46,225 nt of DNA from Leptospirillum sp. (lineage in GTDB: Bacteria > Nitrospirota > Leptospirillia > Leptospirillales > Leptospirillaceae): positions 1 through 46,225 of the forward strand of contig DAHUYM010000012.1 of assembly GCA_027315205.1 (NCBI GenBank), read 5' to 3'. The first letter of the stretch is position 1. The number at the start of each line of letters is the position of its first letter. Below are positions 25,308 through 33,320 of the stretch, in pieces. Under the pieces are notes generated by a model. That model saw nothing but the letters and a program-made list of their open reading frames with translations. It had not been told where the DNA came from and searched no databases. A program made the position numbers and the translations under genes.

Positions 25308-25742
25308 ATGTCCGACTCTCCCTATCCCGTATCCGACGACACCCTCTCCAGCATCCTCTCCGGATGCCGAACGGTCGCGGTCGTAGGCATTTCGGACCGG
25401 CTCGGCCGCCCCAGCCTCACGGTGTCGAGCTACCTCTCCGGCCACGGTTTCACCGTTTACCCCGTCAACCCTGCCCTTTCCGAAGTCGGCCGCACCACAT
25501 GCTATCCGAGCATCGAAGCCCTTCCCGACACGCCGGACCTTTGTGTCATATTCCGGAAAGCCGAAGACGTCCCCATCGTCGTCGAAGAGGCTCTCCGGAA
25601 AGGGATCCCCCGGATCTGGGTCCAGGAGGGAATCCGAAGTCCGGAAGGGTACAGGAAAGCGAAGGACGCGGGCGTCACAATCGTCATGGACCGCTGCATC
25701 ATGAAGGAAGCCATCCGCCTGGGGCTCCCCGAAGATCATTGA
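25308..25742 (+). CDS. CoA-binding domain protein (YccU type)
   Basis: A 144-residue single-domain CoA_binding protein with a Rossmann-like fold. Seen are TVAVVGISDRLGRPS near the N-terminus, the GHGFTVYPVNP strand-turn, a PDLCVIFRKAEDVP segment, RIWVQEGIRS, and a C-terminal MDRCIMKEAIRL motif typical of the YccU group. It probably binds CoA or an acyl-CoA; the physiological role is unknown. The ATG at 25308 begins the conserved domain; the frame is open to 25170 but earlier residues are not family-like. It converges on the CHAD gene, overlapping it by seven bases. Confidence 0.82.
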   Translation: MSDSPYPVSDDTLSSILSGCRTVAVVGISDRLGRPSLTVSSYLSGHGFTVYPVNPALSEVGRTTCYPSIEALPDTPDLCVIFRKAEDVPIVVEEALRKGIPRIWVQEGIRSPEGYRKAKDAGVTIVMDRCIMKEAIRLGLPEDH

Positions 25743-26632
25743 GCGGCCGTCCCTCCAGTGGACAGGAAACTCAGGGAGATCCGTTCCTGACGGGGCGGGA
25801 TCGAACGGAGACAGGACGCCCCCCGGGCCGACAGCTTTTTCTTTTTGAGAAAAGCCCGGCGGAGGGTTTCGAGATCGCTCATCCTGCCCAATTTTCTCAG
25901 GATCCGTTTCAACTGCCCCTCCGCCGAATCCCGTAAAGCCGGGCGGGGCCAGAGGCAATCCGCCATTTTCCATTGGGCATCGAGGGCCTTCATGGCGAGC
26001 CGGATCCGATGGACCGGTTCGAACGACCGGGCGGGATCGGCCCGCCAGGTCTCGATCGCAAGGCGAAGGCGCATGATTTCGGCTTTCAGGCGTATCTGCC
26101 GTTCTTCTTCATTTCGGGCTCCGGACAACCCCTCAACCCAGACGGTCTCGTCCAGATAGGGTTCAACGTTCTTGCGCCACGCTTTTCCCATCCGGCCCCG
26201 GATCCGTCGGATCCCCCTCCGGAATCGTCCGGAACGGCGTCTCGAATTCGGCAAATCCCGTACCGGAATCCCTTCGGCCCGCGCGATCTTCAAAAGGACA
26301 TCCCTGTTTCTGAGCGACCGGGAAAGCCGCAGGGCTTTCCCGAAGAGCGGCAGGACCCGGCGACCGGCGTCCCGGCGGGAAGTGTGCAAAACGAGAAGAA
26401 GAATCCCTTCCATCCGCCGGCAGGATCGTCGAAGCCGGTGAACAGGACCCGGACCCGTACGGTCGGACGTTTTTTCCGCCAGACGCCACCATTTCCGGAA
26501 AAGCGCCGCCATTTCTTCCCGGAACCGTTCCGGGGGCCCGACGGGACGTAACTGTCCCCCCGGATCCCGGGGCGCCCGGACGGGAGTCCTGTCCCCTTTT
26601 TCGCCCTTTGCCGTGACACTTCGCTCTTGCAT
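25736..26632 (-). CDS. CHAD domain protein
   Basis: A 298-residue, strongly basic, helical protein with the CHAD (conserved histidine alpha-helical) fold. Two matching half-domains carry the hallmark VHRLRRSCRRMEGIL (about residues 65-79) and VHRIRLAMKALDAQWKM. RSLRNRDVLL and LGRMSDLETL are equivalent helices. CHAD domains bind inorganic polyphosphate and localise to polyP granules. No polyP kinase or CYTH domain is nearby. The high Arg/Lys content fits polyanion binding. The start is at 26632; the 5' end overlaps no other gene. The 3' end overlaps the convergent CoA-binding gene. Confidence 0.8.
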   Translation of the reverse strand: MQERSVTAKGEKGDRTPVRAPRDPGGQLRPVGPPERFREEMAALFRKWWRLAEKTSDRTGPGPVHRLRRSCRRMEGILLLVLHTSRRDAGRRVLPLFGKALRLSRSLRNRDVLLKIARAEGIPVRDLPNSRRRSGRFRRGIRRIRGRMGKAWRKNVEPYLDETVWVEGLSGARNEEERQIRLKAEIMRLRLAIETWRADPARSFEPVHRIRLAMKALDAQWKMADCLWPRPALRDSAEGQLKRILRKLGRMSDLETLRRAFLKKKKLSARGASCLRSIPPRQERISLSFLSTGGTAAQ

Positions 26633-26780
26633 CGCCTTGATCCCCCTCAGTGAATTTTATCATGCACCCCCGGGGAATCCGGACGGGGAGAAGATTTCGT
26701 TTATCTGGGAAAAATCCTGTGAGAAAATGAGCAGGACACCCCGCTCTCATCGTTCACTCAGACATCGAAGGGACCCGGCG

Positions 26781-27341
26781 ATGAAAAAACAAAAAATATT
26801 CAGCCTTCTGTTCGCGGGCATGGGGATTTCCTTTTTCCTCCTCGCCTTGAACGACCACCTGAAAGCCTCGGCACCCATTCCCACCGCCGGCCAGCCGGCC
26901 CCGAACTTCAAGGGAATGGACCAGGACGGCCTGATCCACACCCTGGCCGACTACCGGAAACACTGGCTTGTCCTTTATTTCTTCCCGAAGGCCGACACGC
27001 CGGGGTGCACCAAGGAAGCCTGCGCATTCCGGGACGGGATCATGAAGCTCCACGGATTCGGGGCCACCGTCGTCGGGGTCAGTATGGACACCCGGGGGAA
27101 ACAGGAAAAGTTCGCCCGGAAATACCATATCCCGTTTCCCCTCCTGGCCGACCACACCGGAACAATCGCAAAATCCTACGGAGCGGCGGGAGGATTCATG
27201 GACCTGGATCACCGATATACCTTCCTGATCGATCCCAGTGGCATCATCGCGAAGCGGTACCTTGACGTGGACCCCGAACGGCATGCCGACCAGATCGTCA
27301 GGGACCTCCAGCGTCTTTCAAAGCGGGCAGGACAGGGATAA
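26781..27341 (+). CDS. Membrane-anchored peroxiredoxin, Bcp/PrxQ type
   Basis: A 186-residue thiol peroxidase. The N-terminal hydrophobic segment (about 5-24) is a signal anchor or uncleaved signal, so the enzyme domain should face the periplasm. The peroxidatic Cys76 and resolving Cys81 lie in DTPGCTKEACAFRD, the five-residue spacing of atypical two-cysteine Bcp/PrxQ enzymes. VVGVSMDTRGKQEKFARKY and the FLIDPSGII strand are also typical. AAGGGA lies seven bases before the ATG at 26781. A periplasmic peroxidase suits life with ferrous iron and oxygen (inference). A dehydrogenase gene follows after 35 bases. Confidence 0.87.
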   Translation: MKKQKIFSLLFAGMGISFFLLALNDHLKASAPIPTAGQPAPNFKGMDQDGLIHTLADYRKHWLVLYFFPKADTPGCTKEACAFRDGIMKLHGFGATVVGVSMDTRGKQEKFARKYHIPFPLLADHTGTIAKSYGAAGGFMDLDHRYTFLIDPSGIIAKRYLDVDPERHADQIVRDLQRLSKRAGQG

Positions 27342-27376
27342 CCACGGAACTCCGGACAAGAAAGGGAAACGCGATC

Positions 27377-28273
27377 ATGGCGGAGCAAGTCGCATGGATC
27401 GGCACCGGGAACATGGGTTTTCCGATCGCCGAAAATCTCCTCAAGAACGGATGGGATCTTTCCGTCACGAACCGCTCCATAGAACGTGCCGAGCCCTTGG
27501 TCCATTTTGGCGCGAAGATCGCTCCGTCCGTCGGGGAGGCCGTGTCGGGGCGCGGAATCGCGGCGACCCTTCTTTCAGACGACGAAGCGGTCCGGACGGT
27601 CGCGGAAGGTCCGGGCGGCGTGATCGAGAATTTGCCGCCTGGGGGGATTCACATCTCGTTTAGCACCCTCTCCCCCGGATTCGTGGAACAGCTGGCCCGC
27701 CGGCATGCGGAGAAGGGTCAGATACTGGTCGCCGCCCCGGTCTTCGGACTGCCCGACAGGGCCAAGGCGGCCACGCTGACCATCGTGACGGCCGGCCCGG
27801 CCCGGGTCCTGGACCGGCTCGAACCCCTTTTCAGGGCGATCGGCTCGGAGGTCTTCCGGGTCGGTGATGAACCCTGGAAAGCGAACTGGGTCAAGATCCT
27901 GGGAAACTTCACGCTCGGAGGCATCCTCGAGACGCTCGCCGAAACCCTGGCCCTGTCCCGGCGGGTCGACCTGTCGCCGGCCCTCATGGTCGAGATACTC
28001 GACACGGCGCTCTATCGGTCCCCGGTCATCCGGAATTACGGAACCCTGATGGCGGAAGAGGCGTTCGAGCCGGCCGGGTTCCGGATGCGCCTGGGACTCA
28101 AGGACATCAACCTTGTCGCCACCGCCGCGGCGAAGCTCGACATCCCCCTGCCTCTCGCGGATCTCGTCCGGAACGGATTCATGTCAGGGTTGCACCGGGG
28201 ATACGAGAACCTCGACTGGTCCGCCCTTTCCAAAGTCCGGGCAGAGGATGCCGGCGTCGAAAGTCACGACTGA
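27377..28273 (+). CDS. NAD(P)-dependent beta-hydroxyacid dehydrogenase family protein
   Basis: A 298-residue 6-phosphogluconate/3-hydroxyisobutyrate dehydrogenase-like enzyme. The N-terminal Rossmann motif is GTGNMG (residues 9-14). The substrate-binding loop FSTLSPGF corresponds to the usual DxSTxxP region. AAPVFGLPDRAKAATLTI matches the conserved APVxG motif. The likely catalytic Lys173 with Asn177 lies in NWVKILGNF. The helical C-terminal domain ends with the normal LKDINLVATAA segment. It probably reduces a small carbonyl such as a semialdehyde or glyoxylate relative. It may be co-transcribed with the peroxiredoxin upstream. Confidence 0.85.
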   Translation: MAEQVAWIGTGNMGFPIAENLLKNGWDLSVTNRSIERAEPLVHFGAKIAPSVGEAVSGRGIAATLLSDDEAVRTVAEGPGGVIENLPPGGIHISFSTLSPGFVEQLARRHAEKGQILVAAPVFGLPDRAKAATLTIVTAGPARVLDRLEPLFRAIGSEVFRVGDEPWKANWVKILGNFTLGGILETLAETLALSRRVDLSPALMVEILDTALYRSPVIRNYGTLMAEEAFEPAGFRMRLGLKDINLVATAAAKLDIPLPLADLVRNGFMSGLHRGYENLDWSALSKVRAEDAGVESHD

Positions 28274-28384
28274 ACCCCGGGCGGTCGCGATATTCCCGGA
28301 CCCACAGTTTACGTTCGAACCGATACAACCTGAAAAAGGATCACGATCCCGAATGAAGGCCAGGAAATCCTTACCGGGACAGGA

Positions 28385-29020
28385 TCAGACGAACCCGCGC
28401 CGGATCGCTTCGACGGCGGCGTGGGTTCGGGTCGGAACCGCAAGCTTCTGGAGGATGTTCTGGATGTGGACTTTGGTGGTACTCATGCTGATGCCGAGCT
28501 TGGCGCAGATTTCCTTGTTGGAACGTCCCGCGACGATCAGGTCGAGGACCTCCGTTTCCCGGGGAGTCAGGGGCGATTCTTCTCCCGTTTTCCCCGCCCC
28601 GAAACGTCGGACGGCGAGGTGGGCAATCCGGGGGTCGATATAGAGCGAACCCAGGGAGACGGCACGGATTCCCACGAGGAGGGCGGTCGGATCATCGGAT
28701 TTGAGACAGTATCCTTCGGCCCCCGAAGAAAAAGCGGAAAAGATCTCTTCCTCGAGATCGTGGACCGTCAGCATGAGAACATGGATGCCCGTCCACCGGG
28801 ACTTGATCGTCTGGGTCAGACGGATCCCGTCGGTGTCCGGGAGCCCGATATCGACCACCGCCACGTCGACCCCGTTCGCATCGAGGAACGCGAGCGCCTC
28901 ATTTGCGGAAGACGCCTGTCCGGCCAGGACGAGATCTTTTTCCTTCGACAGGAGCGCGGCGATCGAGGCCCTGAGGAGGGCATGATCCTCGACGAGAAGG
29001 ATCCGTCGCGGAGGTCTCAT
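28385..29020 (-). CDS. NarL/LuxR-type response regulator downstream of kdp
   Basis: A 211-residue regulator. The receiver has the acidic pair ED (residues 11-12), phosphoacceptor Asp57 (VVDIGLPD), a Thr in MLTVHD and a Lys in YCLKSDDP. The C-terminal LuxR-type HTH reads SPLTPRETEVLDLIVAGRSN with EICAKLGISMSTTKVHIQNI. Its ATG overlaps the stop of the histidine-kinase gene, so the pair is coupled. In standard kdp loci this place is taken by the OmpR-type KdpE; here a NarL-type protein replaces it. It probably controls kdp expression, judging from position alone. Confidence 0.9.
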   Translation of the reverse strand: MRPPRRILLVEDHALLRASIAALLSKEKDLVLAGQASSANEALAFLDANGVDVAVVDIGLPDTDGIRLTQTIKSRWTGIHVLMLTVHDLEEEIFSAFSSGAEGYCLKSDDPTALLVGIRAVSLGSLYIDPRIAHLAVRRFGAGKTGEESPLTPRETEVLDLIVAGRSNKEICAKLGISMSTTKVHIQNILQKLAVPTRTHAAVEAIRRGFV

Positions 29021-30639
29021 GCCGATCCCCCGTCCTTATCGGATGGGCCGCTGTTCCAGGCGGAAGGAATCGAAACAACGAAATGGCTTCCCCTGTCGTA
29101 CCGGTACGAGAGAACGCCTCCGTGCCGGCGGACGATCTGGTTCGCGATGTAAAGCCCAAGTCCCACTCCTCCGCCCCGCTGCAGTCCCCCGAACCGTTTG
29201 AACAGCTGGGGACGGATTTCCGGAGCCACTCCGGCCCCTTCGTCCGCGATCTCAAGGATCGCCTGTCCTTCCCTTCCCTGGAGGGTGATCCGGACCGTTC
29301 CTCCATGGGGAGACCAGCGGATCGCGTTGTCCAGGAGATTCCAGACCAGGCGTTTGAGCCCCCCCGGATCCCCCGATACGGTGAACGGATCGGCGCACAC
29401 CACAGGAACCAGGCCCTTGGCCCGGAAGAGTGGCCCGAGTTCCTCCACCACACTCTTCAAGAGACGTTCGAGGTCGACGGGCTGCCTTGCGGGGGGTATT
29501 TCGTTCAGTTCGTAGCGGGTGAGAAGCAGAAGGTCGTTCGCCAGCTTCAGAAGGGCCTCGTTGGACACCACGGCATGGTCCAGGATGTTCAGGTAAGGGG
29601 CGGGAAGCTCGCCCCAGGCCCCCTCCTTCGCCAGCTTCATGTTCAGGGTGTTCGCCACCAGGGGCGTACGGATATCGTGGGACACGGCGTATACCAGGTC
29701 GCGGATCACGTCGTTCCGCATGCTCAGGATACGGTTCTTTTCCATCAGGTTCCGCGCGAGGACACTTCGGTTGAGCATCTCCTCCAGGAGCGGGAGAAGT
29801 TCCGAGAACAGCGAAAGGGCTCCGTCCTCCTCGGGATCGATCATGAAAAACACGAGAGCGGTCGGGCGGGGAGGAAAAGCCGCTTCCGGAACCAACCGGA
29901 CCCATCCGGCCGCGACCCGGTCGGCACGATTAAAATCGACGAACGGTCTCAGACTCAACTGAGTGGCCCAGAACGGCGCCGGGTCGGGTCGGTCGATCCG
30001 GAGCTTCAATCCGCCCGGTATAGGCTCACCCGACGGCCATGACCAGATATCCGATTCGGGAACGCACACCGTCGGTTCGGCGAACCGGTCGTCTGCGACC
30101 CCTTTCACGACGACGGCGCGGGCACGGCAGGTCGAACGGAACTGTTCGGCCGCGACGCGGATGAGATCGGGGATTTCGGTCCGGGCGACCAGTTCCCCAA
30201 GGGACTTGCGGATCAGGTATTCTCTCCGGGAGCGGGCCTGGATCGCGAGGATCTGCCCCTTTCGGGTCGCATTCTGCCGGATGAACCGGGACAAGGCCCA
30301 GACCAGAACGAATGAAAATCCCGAAAAAACCCGGTCCCAGACGGCAATCGCACTGACGAACCCTTCCCGGCGTGCGTCGATGAAACCGGCAATCCCGTTC
30401 GCGAGGAGGCAGAGAATCAACATCAGGACCGAGGTCCGTCGGCTGGCCAAAAGACCGGTCATGGTGATGGAAACGTTCAGGAGGATCGAAACGATCAGCG
30501 TCTGTGGGGTGACCAGGTCCAGGGCGAACACGCCCGTCAGGATCACGAGACTCAGAGAGACGATGGCCGGAGCCGAGTCCGTTTCGCCCGTAAAGACTCC
30601 GCGCCGAAAACGTCCTATGGTTTTGTACAACCGATGCAT
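29017..30639 (-). CDS. Sensor histidine kinase resembling the C-terminal half of KdpD
   Basis: A 540-residue membrane kinase. About four closely spaced transmembrane helices (residues about 22-125) are followed by a coiled linker, a GAF-like region (about 150-310), a HisKA box with AVSHDIRTPL, and an HATPase domain with NLLDNAIRWSP (N box), ADEGAGV (G1) and GGGVGLGLYI (G2). This is the order of the KdpD C-terminal half (4 TM, GAF, kinase), but the N-terminal KdpD and Usp sensor modules are missing. Those occur, duplicated, in the separate protein at 35579-37813. I chose the ATG at 30639; the open frame reaches 30702. It follows kdpC by 121 bases and is coupled to the NarL regulator. Confidence 0.87.
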   Translation of the reverse strand: MHRLYKTIGRFRRGVFTGETDSAPAIVSLSLVILTGVFALDLVTPQTLIVSILLNVSITMTGLLASRRTSVLMLILCLLANGIAGFIDARREGFVSAIAVWDRVFSGFSFVLVWALSRFIRQNATRKGQILAIQARSRREYLIRKSLGELVARTEIPDLIRVAAEQFRSTCRARAVVVKGVADDRFAEPTVCVPESDIWSWPSGEPIPGGLKLRIDRPDPAPFWATQLSLRPFVDFNRADRVAAGWVRLVPEAAFPPRPTALVFFMIDPEEDGALSLFSELLPLLEEMLNRSVLARNLMEKNRILSMRNDVIRDLVYAVSHDIRTPLVANTLNMKLAKEGAWGELPAPYLNILDHAVVSNEALLKLANDLLLLTRYELNEIPPARQPVDLERLLKSVVEELGPLFRAKGLVPVVCADPFTVSGDPGGLKRLVWNLLDNAIRWSPHGGTVRITLQGREGQAILEIADEGAGVAPEIRPQLFKRFGGLQRGGGVGLGLYIANQIVRRHGGVLSYRYDRGSHFVVSIPSAWNSGPSDKDGGSA

Positions 30640-30760
30640 GGAATTCCCGTCCTTTCGGCCGGGAGCCCGGAACCGCGGGTCGCTCCGCTTCTTTCCGGGC
30701 ACCCTCCGGATTTCATTCTAACCGATTCGCCAGGCGGGGGATTGAAAACGGATCCGGACG

Positions 30761-31381
30761 CTATCCGCCATGGGGCCGGATCGCCGTCGCCGAAAGAAGG
30801 TCCAGGGCCAGGTTCAGCTTTACGACGTTGACCCGCCAGGGCCCCAGGAATCCGAACTGGGGAGGGGTGGCCGTCTCCCGGACCAGCCGTTTCAGGGTCT
30901 CCTTGGGGATCTTCCGTTCGGCGGCGATTCGCCGGACCTGGTACATGGCGTTGTCGAGGCCGATGTCCGGATCGAGCCCGGAACCCGACGCCGTCACCGC
31001 GTCGTCCGGGACCGTCTCGCCGGAAGACAGGTGATTCTCCGACCGGTATTGGTCAACGGCCTGTTTGACGCCCGAAAGATACGACTTGGTGGTCGGACCC
31101 AGGTTCGACGGCGAGGAGAAGGCCGCATCGTAGGGGACGGAACCATTCCCGTCCGGGCCAGGGGTCGCCGAAGGACGCGGATGGAATTCGTCTTTTCGCG
31201 TGAAGTTCTGGCCGATCAGGGACGAGGCAACCGGTACCCCGTTTTTCACGATCAGGCTTCCATTGGCCGGTATGGGAAAGAGGACCTGGGCGACCCCCGT
31301 CATGAGTACGGGGTAGCCTATTCCGCACAGAAGGACAAGGAACAAAGCGAATTTTGCCGACACGGAAAGAAGTTTCATCAC
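30761..31381 (-). CDS. kdpC: Potassium-transporting ATPase subunit C
   Basis: A 206-residue KdpC. The single N-terminal membrane helix (about 10-34) is followed by the conserved GSLI region, SLIGQNFTRKDEFHPRPSA, the SNLGPTTKSYL block, and DAVTASGSGLDPDIGLDNA, the family signature, with QVRRIAAERKIP after it. KdpC stabilises the KdpB-KdpA complex and promotes ATP binding. It lies 25 bases after kdpA. The length is slightly above the usual 190. Confidence 0.95.
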   Translation of the reverse strand: MMKLLSVSAKFALFLVLLCGIGYPVLMTGVAQVLFPIPANGSLIVKNGVPVASSLIGQNFTRKDEFHPRPSATPGPDGNGSVPYDAAFSSPSNLGPTTKSYLSGVKQAVDQYRSENHLSSGETVPDDAVTASGSGLDPDIGLDNAMYQVRRIAAERKIPKETLKRLVRETATPPQFGFLGPWRVNVVKLNLALDLLSATAIRPHGG

Positions 31382-31406
31382 GCTCTCCCAAAAGACGGAA
31401 AGGGGT

Positions 31407-33110
31407 TCAGAACGCCCCGCCCGTCCTCATGAACATATGTTCGACGATGGGGCCAAGGGTCATGGCAGGAAGGAAGGTCAGGGCTGTCACGACGACCATG
31501 AACCCCAGCATCAGCACCACGAACAGGAAACCATCGGTTTCGAAGGTCCCCGCGGTCCTCGGATGGATCGGCTTTCGGACCAGGGATCCCGCCAGCGCCA
31601 GGAGCGGCAAGAGAGGAAGATACCGGCCGAACAGCATCTCGATTCCGATCGAGACGGCGTAGAAAGGACTCGACGCAGCCAGTCCGCCCATTGCGGACCC
31701 GTTGTTGGCATTTCCGGACGCATAACCGTAGAGCACCTCGGAAAATCCGTGGGGACCCGGATTGTCGATCCCCGCTTTTCCCGCCGGGAGAAGAAGGGCC
31801 AGACCGGTCAGTCCCAGGACCAGAACTGGCGTGACGAGGGACGAGAGCATGGCCAGCTTGACCTCGCGGGGCTCTATTTTCTTCCCCAGGAACTCCGGCG
31901 TGCGCCCCACCATCAATCCCGCGAGGAAAATCGCCAGGACCGCTTCCTTCAGGAATCCTGCAAAACCGACCCCTTTCCCGCCAGGCTCCTCGTTCAGGAA
32001 CATGTGAAAGAGGGCGACGCCGATCCCGATGGGGTTCAGACTGTCCATCGCCGCATCAACCGCCCCCGTGGTCGCGGCGATCGTCGTGTTGGAAAACAGG
32101 CTTGTCTGGGTGATTCCGAACCGGGTCTCCTTGCCTTCCATATTCCCCGGCGTCATGGCCTCCGACACAGGAGAACCAACGCCCATCGAGGCTATGGCGG
32201 GCGCAATACTCTGTTCACTGTACTGCATGAGCCCGTACCCTCCGGCGTAGAGGATCCAGATTACCGCGAAAAAAGCCAACGCCTGCCGTGAGCGTTTCAG
32301 TAGCCTTCCGAACAGGAACGGGAGGGAAAACGTGAAGGTGAGCATCCCGAACATCTCGATCATGTTCGCAAGCGGGGTCGGGTTTTCGAACGGATGGGCC
32401 GCGTTCGCGTTGTAGAAACCGCCCCCGTTCGTCCCCAGATTCTTGACCGATTCCAGCGCGGCGACGGGACCCAGCACCAGCGTCTGGGTCCCCCCGTCGA
32501 CCGGATGGAGGGTCCGGATTTCCTTGAGGGTCTGGGGTACCCCCTGTTCGACGAGGATCAGGGCCATCAGGGCGCAGGCCGGGAGAAAAGCCCGATACAG
32601 GAACCGGAAAAAATCTTTCCAGAAATTTCCGACCGTCGCCCCCCGCGACCGGACGAACCCCCGGAGGATCGCCATAAGGGCAGAAAATCCCGTGGCGGCT
32701 CCCACGAACATGAGGAAGGTGATCGAAATCATCTGGCTCAAGTTCGAAAGCTGGGCCTCGCCTGCGTAGGCCTGCCAGTTCGTGTTGGTCACGAAACTCG
32801 CGGCGGTGTTGAACGCGACCGGCGCGGAAAGGGAGGGGAGATGCCGGGGATTGAACGGAAGGGATCCCTGGAACCACAGGACCATGAATCCGATGAGGAA
32901 ACAGAGCGCATTCGAGGCGAGGAGCGTCTGTCCGTATGTTTTCCAGGTCATCTCCGAATCGGGATCGATCCCCAGGTAACGGTAGGTGCCCCGTTCGACC
33001 GCTGTGTCTTTTCCCTCGTAGATCCAGGCCAGGTAACGTCCCACCAAAGGAGCGGACAGTCCCGCCACCAGGAAGAAAACGATCATCTGGGAAATGCTGT
33101 GATAGGTCAT
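31407..33110 (-). CDS. kdpA: Potassium-transporting ATPase subunit A
   Basis: A 567-residue KdpA, the K+-selective channel-like subunit related to the Trk/Ktr/HKT transporters. About ten membrane helices are visible, with the four filter loops represented by segments such as FNTAASFVTNTNWQ, KNLGTNGGGFYNANAAHP, TTGAVDAAMDSLNPIG and SGNANNGSAMGG. The length is typical. The ATG follows the kdpF stop by a single base, so the two are tightly coupled. Confidence 0.96.
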   Translation of the reverse strand: MTYHSISQMIVFFLVAGLSAPLVGRYLAWIYEGKDTAVERGTYRYLGIDPDSEMTWKTYGQTLLASNALCFLIGFMVLWFQGSLPFNPRHLPSLSAPVAFNTAASFVTNTNWQAYAGEAQLSNLSQMISITFLMFVGAATGFSALMAILRGFVRSRGATVGNFWKDFFRFLYRAFLPACALMALILVEQGVPQTLKEIRTLHPVDGGTQTLVLGPVAALESVKNLGTNGGGFYNANAAHPFENPTPLANMIEMFGMLTFTFSLPFLFGRLLKRSRQALAFFAVIWILYAGGYGLMQYSEQSIAPAIASMGVGSPVSEAMTPGNMEGKETRFGITQTSLFSNTTIAATTGAVDAAMDSLNPIGIGVALFHMFLNEEPGGKGVGFAGFLKEAVLAIFLAGLMVGRTPEFLGKKIEPREVKLAMLSSLVTPVLVLGLTGLALLLPAGKAGIDNPGPHGFSEVLYGYASGNANNGSAMGGLAASSPFYAVSIGIEMLFGRYLPLLPLLALAGSLVRKPIHPRTAGTFETDGFLFVVLMLGFMVVVTALTFLPAMTLGPIVEHMFMRTGGAF

Positions 33111-33111
33111 A

Positions 33112-33198
33112 TCAGAATGTCTCCGGCTTCAGAAGCGCGACCATGAGATAGACGGCCAACAAGAGCGTAACGATCCCCAGCACGATCCAGACGGTCAT
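33112..33198 (-). CDS. kdpF: Potassium-transporting ATPase subunit F
   Basis: A 28-residue single-helix protein: MTVWIVLGIVTLLLAVY, ending ALLKPETF, which matches the KdpF C-terminal pattern (A-L-x-x-P-E-x-F). GGGGAGG lies eight bases before the ATG at 33198. It is immediately upstream of kdpA as in E. coli, but follows kdpB and another small ORF. Confidence 0.88.
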   Translation of the reverse strand: MTVWIVLGIVTLLLAVYLMVALLKPETF

Positions 33199-33220
33199 CC
33201 GACAATCCTCCCCACCGGCC

Positions 33221-33304
33221 CTAGATCCGCTCGAGAAACGAGACGAAGCCGAACAGGGCTCCGTAAATGACGATCCCCACAACCAGGTACACTGCGTAAT
33301 CCAC
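33221..33304 (-). CDS. 27-residue membrane peptide between kdpB and kdpF
   Basis: A GTG at 33304 with GGGAGG seven bases upstream opens a 27-codon frame: MDYAVYLVVGIVIYGALFGF, then VSFLERI. It is one transmembrane helix with a short charged tail. It starts 17 bases after kdpB and ends 22 bases before kdpF. I do not know a family for it. By size, topology and place it could be an extra small subunit of the Kdp complex or a second KdpF-like peptide. The good ribosome site and tight packing argue for expression; the function is inferred. Confidence 0.6.
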   Translation of the reverse strand: MDYAVYLVVGIVIYGALFGFVSFLERI

Positions 33305-33320
33305 CCTTGATCCTCCCGGT

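Noticed and set aside
28338-28349. Terminator GGATCACGATCC with A/T tract between the dehydrogenase and regulator genes
   Set aside because: The stem is four to five pairs with almost no loop; possible but not supported well enough.
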